Assembly (NCBI GenBank): GCA_963971425.1
Contig: OZ020519.1
Coordinates: 23,972,786 to 24,036,785, forward strand
Length of the DNA: 64,000 bases
Origin: Bryoerythrophyllum caledonicum
Taxonomy: Eukaryota; Streptophyta; Bryopsida; Pottiales; Pottiaceae
Direction: 5' to 3'
The translations under genes were made by a program, and so were the position numbers. How positions within the stretch are numbered: position 1 is the first letter of the stretch; every line of letters starts with the position of its first letter. Under the pieces are notes generated by a model. It ran no database searches. It was not told where the DNA came from and was given only the letters and a program-made list of their open reading frames with translations. This document shows, piece after piece, positions 47,688 to 59,624 of the stretch.

Positions 47688-50102
47688 CTCGCCTTTGGCA
47701 CGTGCCTCTCGCCGCCGTTGCCGATTTCCATAGAAATCAATGGTTGTCTGTAAATGGAGAGATGATCAACTTCTGACAAAAGTGTTCTAAAATTGTGAAG
47801 TGGGTGGGGCTGGGTTGGGGTATATCCCTTTCTGTTTGTAGAAGCTTGAAGTGTGATGAGTGAGAGAGCAATAATTGGAAAGAGAAACTACAGGGAGATG
47901 CATACCTGAGCAGTGAGGACGAGGTAAATGTGCCAACCGAGGAGAAAGGAAAGTGAGACCAAAACGGCCACTGAAAGTACGAATGAGAAGATCACGCCCA
48001 TGCCATCGTCCTCAGAATCCTGCATTGTTTGCAGATACTCATTTAGAAAACAAATGAACTGAAAGAAAGATTCTGTATTGCAAAACTTTGTGATTACATA
48101 CCTCGTCGTCAAGGCTAAACATGGGGATGGAAGACATTATTGCTGCGTAGAGACAGCCCACCCACATATAGAGCACTGCCATGACCAAAATGAGTCAGTA
48201 CCAAAAGATCAAGATTACAGCGAGAACAATCATGGACATAGCCACATCTGACACTAGAGAGTTCACTACTAGATTATGAAACTGCTACATATGTAGATGC
48301 TTAGAGTACTTACAAAATATAAAGAAAAAACGATAATTATAGTACCCGATGCAGTTGTGCATCCATGCTGATCACATCGTCAAGGTCTTGCCCAAAGGTC
48401 TGCCCAATTCCTACCGATACAAGCAAGTGAGATCTCAAGAAAAGCGTTACGTCAAATGATTGAAAAGTCCACTTTTATCCTTGATTTTCAGAGAGGATTT
48501 GTGGTGATTAGGATACGGCAATGATGGTCCATCTTCACAATGCACCTGCACAAACGTGGAGCAATGTTTACTTAGCCTATGATTGATGATCAAAGACTTG
48601 TAATCCCTGCAGATGCTTAACCAAACATAGTTGAAAGAAATCACTTGAAACCAATATATTTCACCTTTTACAAATGTGGCAGTGGTGAGTCATTGGAGGC
48701 TTCGGTTTACGGCCTGTTTCACAACATCATCACCAATCAAAACACACTCATGCCCCGTTGTAAAGAAGATGTGAAATGACAGTAAGCTCGAAAGAGAACA
48801 ACTCACATCGTTTGCACCATCTGGTATTCGGAAGACCCAGATCTTCCACGTCCACATCAAATCTGGACACGGGCGTCGCCTCTATCACTGCATCCTAAGA
48901 AAGTCACAATCCTGAATATCAGAGCCAATTCTCATACTCTGTATGGTTTTTGGGTAAAAAAATTCGACCACTCAATGCTTCAGAAAAGATTAGAAATTCA
49001 TTGCGGCAAAACTTGTCTTGACTTGTTTTCAACTAGCAACCAATTTGGTGGGGATTTACCCATATTTTACGAAACGATGGATTAGTGCCAGCATAAAAGT
49101 CTAAGAAACTTGCATCAACTAATACAATTCCCAAGGAGAAAGCTTGGCAGGGAATAGAGGACGCACAGAAAGAGGTGGAGAGCTGCCAGGATCCGTGTAG
49201 ATGCAATTGATGTAGTTGAAGAAGACGTTGAAAGATAACCATCCGGCTATCAAGAGGTGCATCATCCCTTGCCATGATGAGAGGTCATGAATTGCAGGAA
49301 GTACTGACACCAAAAACAGGTAGATGACAGAGCTGCCAAACAAGAAATAGAAATGACCATTAGCAACCTCGAAATTGTCATGATACTCACATAGGCATTG
49401 GAGTTAATTGTAAAATCAACCAAATTCCCTCCTCTTTTTTCATGGTATCTTGCGCAAACTCGTTCTTCTCTCTTAAAGCCTGCTAATACTAGTTTGGATT
49501 CAGTGCAGAGACCACCAAGCTCTTCCATTGACTGCATTGAAGGTGAACACCACCAGGCTCTTCTGTAGATCTAATAACTATCTAGACTGAAGAAAGAGTA
49601 GTCAAAAAGTGGTGACCTTCGAAAGAACTTTACTACTTCTGAAAAACCAAACCGGACTAAGAGTATTTTACCTGATAAGTGAAAAGGCAAGCACAATGTA
49701 CAGCGGCCCTGCAACCTGGACCGAGTAGTCTAAACAAGTGTGGAGCCTCGTCACAAAAGAATTCCATCTGCAAAACGACCAAAAATACCGACACACACAT
49801 GTTAACCAAGTTCGCATCTAAGCCATGACCAAAAACCATACAACCAAACACTTAAAATGATGTCACGTCTCAGAATCTCCAAAAAATTATATCAAATTCA
49901 TCCACAATCCACAGGAATTTTATCAGAAAAGAACCAAATTCCACATCTAAAGGAAGCAAGCTCCAACTCACAAGGAAGACACGCGACAAGCATCCGAAGA
50001 GCAACAGCCGCGACCCGACTGTCGCAGCAGCAACGCGGACTCACGGCGCCGCCCCACCGCCAAGCTCCGCAACTGGAAGAGCACTCCCAGCAACCGCTTC
50101 AT
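47688..50102 (-). CDS. DHHC-type protein S-acyltransferase (ZDHHC16-like)
   Basis: Membrane enzyme that attaches palmitate to Cys of target proteins. Ten coding exons traced: 50102-49972, 49767-49672, 49332-49167, 48894-48807, 48713-48665, 48545-48517, 48367-48314, 48175-48102, 48019-47906 and 47747-47688; phases agree for 287 codons. TM1-2: YIVLAFSLISSVIYLFLVS and LIAGWLSFNVFFNYINCIY, then the DPG motif. Cys-rich DHHC domain: WCKRCRKPKPPMTHHCHIC, then KMDHHCPWMHNCIGYYNYR (catalytic Cys in DHHC). TM3-4: FFFIFLLYMWVGCLYAAIM and SFVLSVAVLVSLSFLLGW. Then TTIDFYGN (TTxE-type motif with Asp) and a basic EARAKGE end, as in ZDHHC16 relatives. The last exon is unresolved: the best-looking acceptor (AG at about 47,614) gives an early stop, so the end lies between 47.5 and 47.69 kb. 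Start chosen at MKRLLGVLF; an in-frame ATG at 50192 is possible. Confidence 0.85.
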
Positions 50103-50339
50103 GGCGCCAACTTCCTGGAGGAAAAAAACCCTAAACCTCAATCCATCTGCATCGCGCAAAACCCAAGTGAAACCATGGCAAACCCACATCACAAACCTAG
50201 TCTGAAGCCAAGCCCATCACATCCGGTGCCGCGAAGACGGTGAAGAGGACTGCGAAACTCCCATTCCGCGTCCGGATTGACCAGGTCGTGTGCTGGTCCA
50301 ACTCTGATTAGGTCGTGCGGAGTGCTGTCGGTAGTGCAG

Positions 50340-50720
50340 TTAGAGTGAGATCCTCAAGGTGTTCGTGGGTTCGTGAGATCTAACAAGTTTAGTTTAGCGA
50401 GTTAGTGAGGTCGAACGAGTTTAGTGAGTTCCAACGAGTTTAGTGAGTTCGAACGAGTTTAGTGAGTTCGAACGAGTTTAGTGAGTTGGAACGAGTTTAA
50501 TGAGTTAGTGACATCGACTGAGTTCAGTGAGTTAGGAGGTCGAACGAGTTTAGTGAGTTAGTGAGATCGGCGGGTTTAGTGACTAGTGAGGTTGAACGAG
50601 TTTAGTGAGTTAGTGACATTGAATGAGTTTAGCCAGTATGTGACATCAAACGAGTATAGTGAGTTAGTGAGATCGAACGGGTTTAGCGATTAGTGAGGTA
50701 GGACGAGTTTAGTGAGTTAA
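50340..50720. repeat. minisatellite upstream of the acyltransferase gene
   Basis: Tandem units of about 19 bp (CGAACGAGTTTAGTGAGTT), mixed with longer variants that insert AGTGAGGT. It starts ~240 bp above the chosen start codon of the leftward gene, so it probably lies in or near its promoter. Confidence 0.85.
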
Positions 50721-50975
50721 GGTAGGACAACTAGAAACCGACTAGGGGCCAGTACCGCTCTCTTCTATGCCATTCCTAGACTGGACAATGCATAAATATA
50801 GACCACTCGTAGATTAATAAAAGCACTATCTATGCAAGTGGTACGTTCGCTAGTGCATGGTCGCCAAACTGATGTCCAAGCCCGTTCCCTCACTAACTCA
50901 CTCACTAAGGTAGGACAACCCAAAATTGACTAGCGACCCAATACCACTCCCTTCTATACCTTTCCTAGACTCCCG
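50697..50975. repeat. diverged direct repeat
   Basis: GGTAGGACAAC...CTAG...CCAGTACCGCTCTCTTCTATGCC at 50697-50775 recurs in altered form at 50908-50975 (ACCACTCCCTTCTATACC, then TTTCCTAGACT). Another short repeat pair (CTTCTRCACTSACCAATATATTTATA) lies at 51001-51065. Confidence 0.6.
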
Positions 50976-51069
50976 TAGAAAATGAAGCTTGTCTTTTCTT
51001 GACTTCTACACTGACCAATATATTTATATCTTCACATGCTTCTGCACTCACCAATATATTTATAAGTGG

Positions 51070-51654
51070 TGTGATGGCTGGCTACATTTCCTCCCGGGAA
51101 TCTAGTTGCTTTGGATTGTGGACTTTGCTGGTGAGCGTGTTCACCCTTGCATGGTGCATTTTTCTCCTGTTGTCAACTTCTTGAGGTCCTGAAGTTGTTA
51201 GTGTGAATCTTTGTAAGGTAAACCCCAACGTAAATGACATTGACATATATGGAGAGAGAAATTAATAAAATCTTTAATTTTCAATATGAGCAAATAGAAT
51301 TACAATTTCAACCCAATTGATTTCATATTTTTCCAATGAGAGGTGAATTAGTTATGAAGTTTCAAAGTGTGCTACCATGTTTTGCTTGTGGCCGTCAATA
51401 GGCAACCCCCATTAGCCTCCATCAAAAGTAAGGAGTCTTGACTCATAGCAAACCTCCATTTGGGGTTGTATGGGTAGTATTGGGATGGAAGTTGATTGGA
51501 TACACCCCAATTTTACAGGTGTTGGTTATGGGATGTGGTACCAAGGGGTTACCTTAATTGTAGCAAGAGGATATACGACATACTATTCCTCCAATATTTG
51601 CTTCTGTAGTTGATACCTCAGCAGTCTAGACCATTGTAGATTATTGTATATAAG
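51070..51654. other. no feature recognised
   Basis: AT-rich flank next to the 3' end of the large LINE. No convincing frame or RNA gene. Confidence 0.35.
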
Positions 51655-51791
51655 AAGAAGAAGAACGTTGGTCTCCGAAGGAAAGGCCGGCGTGAATAAA
51701 GTGTCTATTTGTTCCACCACTAAGACCATGCCCACCGGACAAGGAATAAGTAGTATGGAACTACTTCCCCCTCTCGAGGGTAGACACTATG
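51655..51791 (-). repeat. conserved LINE 3'-terminal module, copy 3
   Basis: Reads leftward TAGTGTCTACCCTCGAG ... AATAGACACTTTATTCACG ... and ends with repeated TTC (AGAAGAAGAAG on the + strand at about 51654). Same module as 543-679. It marks the 3' end of the large LINE. Confidence 0.75.
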
Positions 51792-51879
51792 TAACAAGTA
51801 TCCAAAACAAGTAAATGACCTATTGGTGATTGCAGGGTGGTCAAGAGACAAGAAGGGGGGGGAAAGGGATGCTTCTCAA

Positions 51880-52434
51880 TTATGAGGAGTTCTGAAGATT
51901 AAGGGTGTGGATGAGTAATTCTATGGGGGGTCGTGTGTGTCGGGGAGAGGTTGGTTGTTTTCGATTTTGCATTAATTTTTGTAAAATAGACATGGCATGT
52001 TGAATAGCGATGGTGTTAATGTTTTTAAAGGTGGTTTTAATTGTATCAATGGGTATTTTGAAGGTATCTTCTAGAGTCTTTATAGATGGAATAAATGTGG
52101 TGGCACAAGCGCCGGATGAGATTACAATAAGGGGGTCCACTTTTCATCCAAGGGCTATGATGTCATTAATGAGGGGTTGGTATTTATCTATTTTGTTTTG
52201 AGTTGTTTCAAGGGAAAATCTATCGTTGCAATATGTGAATTCAATGAATTGAATGGTGTAGTTTTGATTTATGTGATCGGGTGGTGGGTCATTATATGGT
52301 AAACCTCTAACACAAAGTATGTCCGGTTTGAGTCTAGCATTGCAATTACAACTTTGAGTCTCACATGAGCATGGAAGTAGCCAAGGGGGGACCGCATTTT
52401 CTTGTGGGTTGTTATTAAAGGTGCCGGCATTCAT
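51880..52434 (-). pseudogene. LINE ORF2 C-terminal tail
   Basis: Two open stretches (52144-52434, 51880-52140) are separated by one stop. The first holds a Cys-rich patch, PCSCETQSCNCNARLKPDIL, which might bind nucleic acid or metal. Its equivalents occur in LINE copies a and b. The tail follows RNase H. Confidence 0.6.
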
Positions 52435-52899
52435 TAGGATAAAACATCTCGATTTGTTGTAGGAGGTAATTAGTTTTCGAACTTCCCATACCGCTTTATT
52501 GTGTCTTTTAACAATTAAGGAGTGTATGTGGTGGTTTTGACCATGAAGCCATGTGTTGGGGTCCGTTGAAGGGCATATGGGCCATGTTATGGATGGGAAT
52601 CTTTCTACTCCAAAGAAAAGTTGTTTTCAAGCGTTTCCCAAATATTGGCCCGTACGGAATTTGATGGGGCATGTTATTTGTAAGCCGGAAATGATGGGGT
52701 TTTTCCACAAATTTGTAGAGAGTTCATTGTCTATGTTATTATTGTTAGTCCATTTTCCAATGTTAGGGATACTTTCTGATATTGTGTCAAGATTGTTATA
52801 GAGGTCTTGTTTTTTGAGATATTTGTCCAGAAATCTAATTGGGTCTTTATTGGGGGTATCTTCTTTGGAAGGCCAATCTTCTTTTTGGAAGTAGTATGG

Positions 52900-53400
52900 G
52901 GTAGCATGGGCATGTTCGTGTAGATCTTTGACCTTTCTGTGTGTTTTTTCTCAGCCTTATTTTGCTAGTTTATCTGCTTGTTTATTGCCATCAATATTGG
53001 CATGGGCTCTCACTTTGTGGAGGGTTGTGATGTGCGTTCGGTTTTGTAACATTTAGACCATTGACATTAGTATGGTTTGGTCGGGGTGGCTATTGTGAAG
53101 GGAAGGGTGTGTTATTTGAGTGTTTAGTAGGTAAAGTGCATTTATGCAATCGGTGAATATATGAGCGGGTTCATTATTGTATTTTGTTGTAATGATTTGT
53201 AGTGTTTTGTGAATGACCATAAGTTATGCTCTAAGGATATTTTGTAATCCATGGAGTCTTTTGGCTAATTGAATTTATTTGGTAGAATTGTATATGCAAT
53301 ACCCAGCTTTTTCTCTGCGCCAATTTCTTGGGCTAATTTGTTCTGGTGGTTTAAAGGATCCATCGGTAAAATAACTATGTGCGAGGTTAAATTTCGGTGT
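52900..53400 (-). pseudogene. LINE RNase H domain
   Basis: Leftward translation shows YFTDGSFKPP (first catalytic Asp, about 53355), REKAGYCIYNSTK, KRLHGLQNIL, HIFTDCINALYLL (third acidic position, about 53150) and KVRAHANIDGNKQADKLAK (about 52966-53024), the usual RNase H order. Single stops separate the segments. In an active element it degrades the RNA strand after first-strand synthesis. Confidence 0.75.
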
Positions 53401-54201
53401 GGTATGAGTTGGATAATTTGGAAGGGGGGGCGGTGTAAAAAGGTAGTTTGATGTGTTGTTGATGTAGTTTAGTTTTGACCATTTTTTACTTCGGTTTACG
53501 GGGGTTTGTATAGGTGTAAGTGGGACCAGTTTTGTGTATAATCGGTGTATGTTTAAATTGTTTGTTATGGAGGTAAGTTCGGCAAGTTGTTCTATGGTGC
53601 CAAGGGTTTGATTTTGATGGTGGACACATATTATTTGTAATGTAGATGATTCAATTCGGGGTTTTTTAAACTCGGGTGGAATAGTAGGTTCTTCGTATGG
53701 TATTGAGTCTGCTTCAAATAATGCAATGATATGAGAATCTAGGAATGGGTTTAAGTGTTGGTTACTATTTTGGTATCAGTTGTGGTTTGGTGCGATGATG
53801 ATTGTATTTGTGTTGTTTGGGTCGTGTTTGGCGGCAAGTCGAGCCCAATGTATTGCTTGTTCCATTTCCTTCTCATTGTGGGGGTGAGCTATACCATTAC
53901 CGATCCATTTGTAGTCAAAGGTTTTTCCCAAGGATCCGAATATTTTGTCTCTTTTAAAAGGTGAGTAGAATTTTTTTAGTTTGGTAGAGCATGTGACCGG
54001 GGAAGAAAAGTATGATTGTTCAATGTTAAAGGATGATATTAGTGAGTCTAAAATGGGTGTGGATATTGTGTATTGCACACTTTTGAGAGGGTCATTTTTT
54101 GGAATTCGATATTTATATCTTTGGTATAGCCAAATTAGTTCGGTTTCAAAGGGTTGGGTCGATGGTTCTATGTTTGTAGGAGTTTGTAGTTTTGTATTGT
54201 A

Positions 54202-54474
54202 GTTTGTAGGAGTTTGTAGTTTGTAATCTTTGTCTTTTCTCTTCTCTTCCCTTTTCCTTCTCTCCCCACTCCCTTGTCCTGATTGTGGTTTTTCTTTGTT
54301 TTATTTTGCATCCTTATGGTTATTTGTTACATAGTGTCTACCCTCAAGAGAAGGAAGTAGCTCCATGCTACTAATTCCTTGCCTGGTGGGCACGGTCTTA
54401 GTGATGGAGCGAACAGACACTTTACTAGCGCCGGTACCCCTTCGGAAACCGATATTCTTCTCTCTCTCTCTCTC
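54202..54474 (+). mobile_element. 273 bp LINE tail inserted antisense in the large LINE
   Basis: Flanked by a perfect 12-bp target duplication TTTTGTATTGTA (54190-54201, 54475-54486). It contains the conserved 3' module (54331 onward) and ends in a (TC)n tail. These are hallmarks of target-primed reverse transcription of a severely 5'-truncated LINE transcript. The upstream 130 bp is pyrimidine-rich and differs from the other copies. Confidence 0.9.
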
Positions 54475-55580
54475 TTTTGTATTGTATTGATTCCATAACC
54501 ATTGAAGTCGAGGAGTGGGAAAAGTGTGCAAATGTCGGCCATTTTCTTCATATAGATGTGCTTGATTGTTATCTATTTTAATTGTGTTTGAGAATGTAAG
54601 GATATCATTTTCGGGATTGCATTCTATTGTATAAATGTTTAAGAGTGGAATAACTATGGGTGGTGTTACGGATCTTGAGTCTAAGAATTGTTCTTGAAGG
54701 TGGTGGGCTAGGATGATTTCCGAGTAAATTTTGTTTTGAATTTTTTGGTAGTATTGTTTTAATTTTTTGATGTTATGTGTGGAGGTATTGGTGTCGTGTC
54801 GTGGAAAAAGGTCTATTTGGGGAAGCCATTTATTGTATGTATTATCATTGTGTTGCCATTGGCATAAATATTTTGTGTAGGTATTTTGTATATTATTTGT
54901 GTTCGTGTGTTGGATATGTTTATGGTGTATGATGTTATTAATGGAATATGTGGTAGGGTTTTGGGGGATGGGGATGGTATGGATGTGGAGGGTTAGGGGG
55001 ATTGATTGGTGGAGGGATATTTCTTGTGGTGATGTTATTGTTGATGGTGATGAATGAATCTTGAAGTAGATAGGAGTATGAGTGTATGTTACAAGGGGTA
55101 TGACATGTAGTGGGGCATGTTGGGTGGCAAAATAGTTGTTTAGCAACATTTTGAGCACTTTTTAATAGTTTGGATGGAGTGAAGTGGTAGGTTTTGAAGT
55201 CCTCATTGTTCATGATGTATGTGCCGTTAGGTAAAGTAATTTGTTTTAGTTCAAAAATATTTTGAGAGGAGTTTTTGTAGAAGCTTTGGGAAAGTTGGGC
55301 ATTGAGTGTGTTGTGATTTAGTTGGGCATTGAGTGTGTTGTGTTTCTTGACACCATATTATTTCTAGTGATGTAGGATCAATGAGGAAATTTGGGAACGT
55401 ACTTTTAAGGTGGACTTTAGCTATGTGTTTTAACAAGAAGAATGTTCGTATGATTGGTGATCTTATACAATCACTTTTAATAATTATGGGTATGTTTTCG
55501 GCACCACCATATTGGGCAAGGACATAATGAGTTAATCCATTATATATTTTCCCAAGTCTACCTATATCATTTAGAGCATT

Positions 55581-58300
55581 TTATAGTTGTTCACCTATAC
55601 ATCGGAGATATGCATTTTTGAGGGAGAAAGCTTCAAGCCCAAATAGGTTATGTGGGAGTTGGGTTATCACATTTGACATACATTTTGGTAGTCCACATAT
55701 GGTTTTTTTTATGGCTATTATTTTTTTATCAAGTTTTTTGATAGCTGGCATAGAGTATGGTACACCGTAGAAGTTGTATGCTACACCTGGGCGTAGTACG
55801 GTATCAACCATTTTTATTTTTTGTTTCATGGTGGCCGGACATGTTGTTAATTCTTTGCATTGGTTGATGAGTTTTGTGGTTGTAGTGTGAATTTGGATTT
55901 TCCATTTTAGTGAGGGAACAAGATTTGTACCTAGGTATATGTATGGTTCATTTTGATGTAGTATAGGGATTGGTTGATTGCGGTAATTGATGTTAGAAGC
56001 TTGCATTAGGGCTTTGAAAGTGGTAGGGTTCAATTTGGATTTGTTTGGGCATCCGGTAGCGGCACATTTTGGGACACCTACATCCATACCGGTCCATTTG
56101 TAATATCTATCAATTTTATTAAGTTGTATTTGAATAGATTTAATTTTGTTAGTTGTGGCGGCAAGGTCATCAACATATGCTGCAGAGTTTATGGTGATTT
56201 GAGATGTGCCAAAAGTGTATCCATTATTGCATTGTTCTAGCCATCTAAGTAGTGGTTCTAAGAATATAATGAATAGGTATGGGCTAAGGGTGTCCCCTTG
56301 TATAGTTCCTCTTTGAATGGGTATAGGTTTTGTCTTTCCGAAGTGTTCACCGATATAAGGTAGTGGTTGATATTTCCGTGCAGTTCCAAATGTCGCACCC
56401 TACATTCCGGGGCTGTGTGTCAGAAACCAACCAGCCTGGCTTCAGAAAGTGTCCAAGCTTGTTCTAATTCCGCCCATGCTTGGAAAAATTGAGAACTTCT
56501 GATTGGTTCGAATTGGTGCACAAGTGCTCTATTTTCAGAATCCAACTTCTCATGAACACCATGACTCTATGAGCGGTTATTGGCCATTCTAAGCCTTCGT
56601 TCTTAAAAATTCATAGAAAATTGTAGAAATGCTCAATTTTTTTTTTGGGGATGCCTTTGCAGTAGCTTTGCGAAGCATCCAAAAATCATAATTTTTTTTT
56701 TCACAAGTCTAAATATGCAAACCTGAAATTCGGGCGGGAATATCAACCACTACCTTAGTAAGTGGATGATTAGGAGTAGATGTTTCCAACAAGTGTAGTT
56801 GCATCTTTTGGGTAGCCAAGATCCATCGTTATTGCTAATAGTCGAGCATGATCTATCGAGCCAAAGGCATTTTTGAAGTCAACGTATAATATATATATAT
56901 ATATATCTTGATTTGTAAACCGTGCGTCTTCTAGTGTGGCTATTATAGTTTGTATTTGTCGAGCGGTACTTCTCTTTGCTCTAAAGCCTTCTTGGCTAAC
57001 ATGTAGGATTTTGAATTTTTCACCGTATGAGGATAGGATAGAGGTGAGTGTACTAGTGAAGAGCTTATATATTGTGTTAGCTAATGCAATTGGTCTATGG
57101 TTGGGTAGTATAGACGGGTCGCCTTTCTTGTATAGTAAAATTGTTGCGTTTGATTTCCATGAAGTCGGTATTTGTTTTTGTTAGTAGCAGTGAGAGAAGA
57201 AAAAGAATAATAATTTGTGAAATCTTGGAGGCATGTTTTTGAGTATTGAATCTGGTATGCGATCAGGGCGTGGAGCTTTGTTGTTGCCAAGGTTTCAAAG
57301 ACATGTGTCGTATGTGGCTCTATTGAAGTACGTATGTAGTGGAATTTCTAGTTCGCCTCGTTTGTCTAAGGTAAATCCATCAAGGTCATGCCATGGGTAT
57401 TGGCGTACAACACATGTACATTCAATTGGATGTTGTGGTTGGTAATTACATGTTGGTATTGTGGGTCTATTGTTTTTTGTTTGTTGGTTGAATATTTCAT
57501 TCGCAATGTCTTCGGGGCTAGTTAAAATGTTATTATATTGATCTGTGATACAATCTAGTGGTGGGGATTCTAGGTTCTTAGAGACTTTTTTGATAATTTT
57601 CTTAGGGCTAATTACATATATTTGTCTATATTTTGAGATGGCTTTCTTAATGTTCTCTTTGGCGTATTTTGAGGTTATTTTCCTAGCTTGTATGTTGACA
57701 TTTTTTGCAATTAGTGCGATATCTTTTATCCATGTATCGTGGGGTATATCCGGGGGTGGGGGGATGGGAATTGAGTGTGTTGTAGAGTTAGTAGTTCATT
57801 GCATATAGGGTGGTTACGCTAGTGAGATTTTTTTTTTTACAATTCTAATAGTTTTTCGTACAACATGGTATGTAGTTAGATGTTGTTTCCAAGTTTTAGA
57901 AAGTTTGCGGGGTAGATAACCACCTTGTTGAGATGTTCTGTTTGACATTTGAGGTATTGGGTGGGCTCTACAAGTTTGTTCTAGTGTGTCGGAGATTTTA
58001 TTGATGAGTATATCTAGGGTGTCACATGTTTCTTGCCATTGTACTTGTGATAGTTGATTGTTATTTTCAAGAGTGTTTATGAGGGAGTGGATTTGCATGG
58101 AATTTTCTTCAAAGAATTTTGTGTTGAATTTTTCTAAGTTGTCTTTTGGGATGGAGTTGAGTATGCGTATAGTGTCATTACTTAGGATTGTAGGAGTTCT
58201 ATTAATTAATGTGTTATTTGGGATGTGCAATTGTATAGGTGAGTGGTCCGAGTTGAGAATAACATCCTTGTTTGTTGTAGAGGTGTATTGTGTATTTTTG
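55581..58300 (-). pseudogene. LINE reverse transcriptase domain
   Basis: Leftward segments in order: NNKAPRPDRIPDSIL (fingers, about 57270), YKKGDPSILPNHRPIALAN (about 57120-57060), VSQEGFRAKRSTARQIQTII (about 57000-56940), YVDFKNAFGSIDHARLLA (palm A, first catalytic Asp, about 56890-56830), GTIQGDTLSPYLFIIFLEPL (about 56310-56250), AYVDDLAA (catalytic YVDD, 56166-56177) and a thumb-like region to 55581. A 398 bp MITE sits between palm A and the GDTLSP block, and an AT dinucleotide run near 56895 shifts the frame. Confidence 0.82.
56358..56755. mobile_element. 398 bp TA-flanked MITE inside the reverse transcriptase
   Basis: Inverted ends AGGTAGTGGTTGATATT (one further mismatch, then CCG) with TA at both borders (56356-56357, 56756-56757). 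Excising the element and one TA rejoins the RT frame through the expected YIGEHFGK segment, which confirms the borders. The interior has T/A runs and no ORF. Its ends differ from the ACCCCTAA and CACTAAA families. Confidence 0.88.
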
Positions 58301-59079
58301 TTGGTATTTATATAAAATCCATCTGTTAGACTCCAATCACTATAATTATAGCCACCTTGTCTAGAGAATTATGTATCGGTATTTATGTAAGTGAAGTCTA
58401 AATTTTCTGTGAAATGGCACCATTGGTGATCTATGGTTTGAGGAGGGGTGTTATGATTTTCATTTTGGCGCCCAATTAATGCTATGTCTCTATTGAAGTC
58501 TCCGCATAATAGATATGTGTGATTGGGATTATTATTTATGTGAGATGTGATAGTGTTTTGTAAGTCAATGATAAATCTAGTATCTCCGGGGTGAGATGGC
58601 ATATACATGTGAAAAATTAACCATGGTTGTAGTGGATAATTAGTAATTTTGATTATTTGAAGGTAAGAAGATATGTGCATTGGGGTAGGAATTTTTTTGA
58701 TGTTGCCCGGGAAAGCATATTTTTTGTGTATTAGTGTAAGGAGGTTGCCGCGACCCGGTGTGTATCGTCTCCGTTGTTGAATACATCTTGTAAGTGCATG
58801 TGTATTGTTAAAAATGAGTTTATAGTCTTGGAATATATTTTGTATATATTTTGTGGATTTTGTGGCGGATAATTTTGTTTCTTGTATAACTATAATGGCT
58901 GGCGGTGTGTTTGTATGTGTGACCAAAGTTTGTAAGCTAGGAAGGATAATGCTTCGAGAGGAGGCATTCCATGTGATTATGTATGTATTTTCTTGATTTG
59001 AGCTATTGTTTTGGTTTTGTGAGAAAAGGTAAGGGGGTGGGGGGGTAGGTGGGTATATTCTGGTATCTGGTCGATACAT
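58230..59079 (-). pseudogene. LINE apurinic/apyrimidinic-type endonuclease domain
   Basis: 236 open codons (59079-58369), then one stop and the end of the domain. Motifs of the exonuclease-endonuclease-phosphatase fold: YIITWNASSRS, IIVIQETKLSA (catalytic Glu), LLCGDFNRDIA (Asp, Asn) and NSDHSPIQ (catalytic Asp-His at about 58238-58252). In an active element it nicks genomic DNA for target-primed reverse transcription. The most intact part of this LINE. Confidence 0.85.
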
Positions 59080-59624
59080 TATAGTGATTTATTAATTAGA
59101 TTGCTGAGAAGGTATGGAAATTTTTGTTTTATAATATCTTGTAATGGTGGTGTACAATGATTGTCTATAAAATCATATAATTCTTTATGTATTGATGTTT
59201 TATGTTTTATAATATTTTGGTTTTCTTCAAGGAATGATATATAAGGGTGTGGAGTGTTAATGTGTCTTTCGGGAGGGTTTTTATAGGTTAGCAAGGGTGT
59301 TTAATAGTGTATTAGTCCATTGAGTTATGTTTGAGCTTTGTAGGTTTAATAGGAGGTTACATTTGTCTAAGTTTGGGTGGATTGTAGTTACTATGGCATA
59401 TAGGATATGTGATGAGGGGTGTTCATTTTGTTGCTGTATATATTGGGTAATATGTGGATGTGTGTTGGTGTATAATTGGTGTAGTATACGCGTGGATTTT
59501 AGTATAGGTGCAAATGATTGGGCAATATGTCTGTATTCCGGTTGTAATTTTATTGTATTGGTATGAAGTACATTTTGGCATTCTTCTTGTGCTGTGTTGG
59601 ATGTCTTTTTAGTATGTTTGGCAT

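Noticed and set aside
54301-55158. A 285-codon frame as one protein
   Set aside because: Its upstream part is genuine LINE connecting region, but the last ~80 codons read antisense through the 273 bp inserted LINE tail; it is a chimera created by the insertion.
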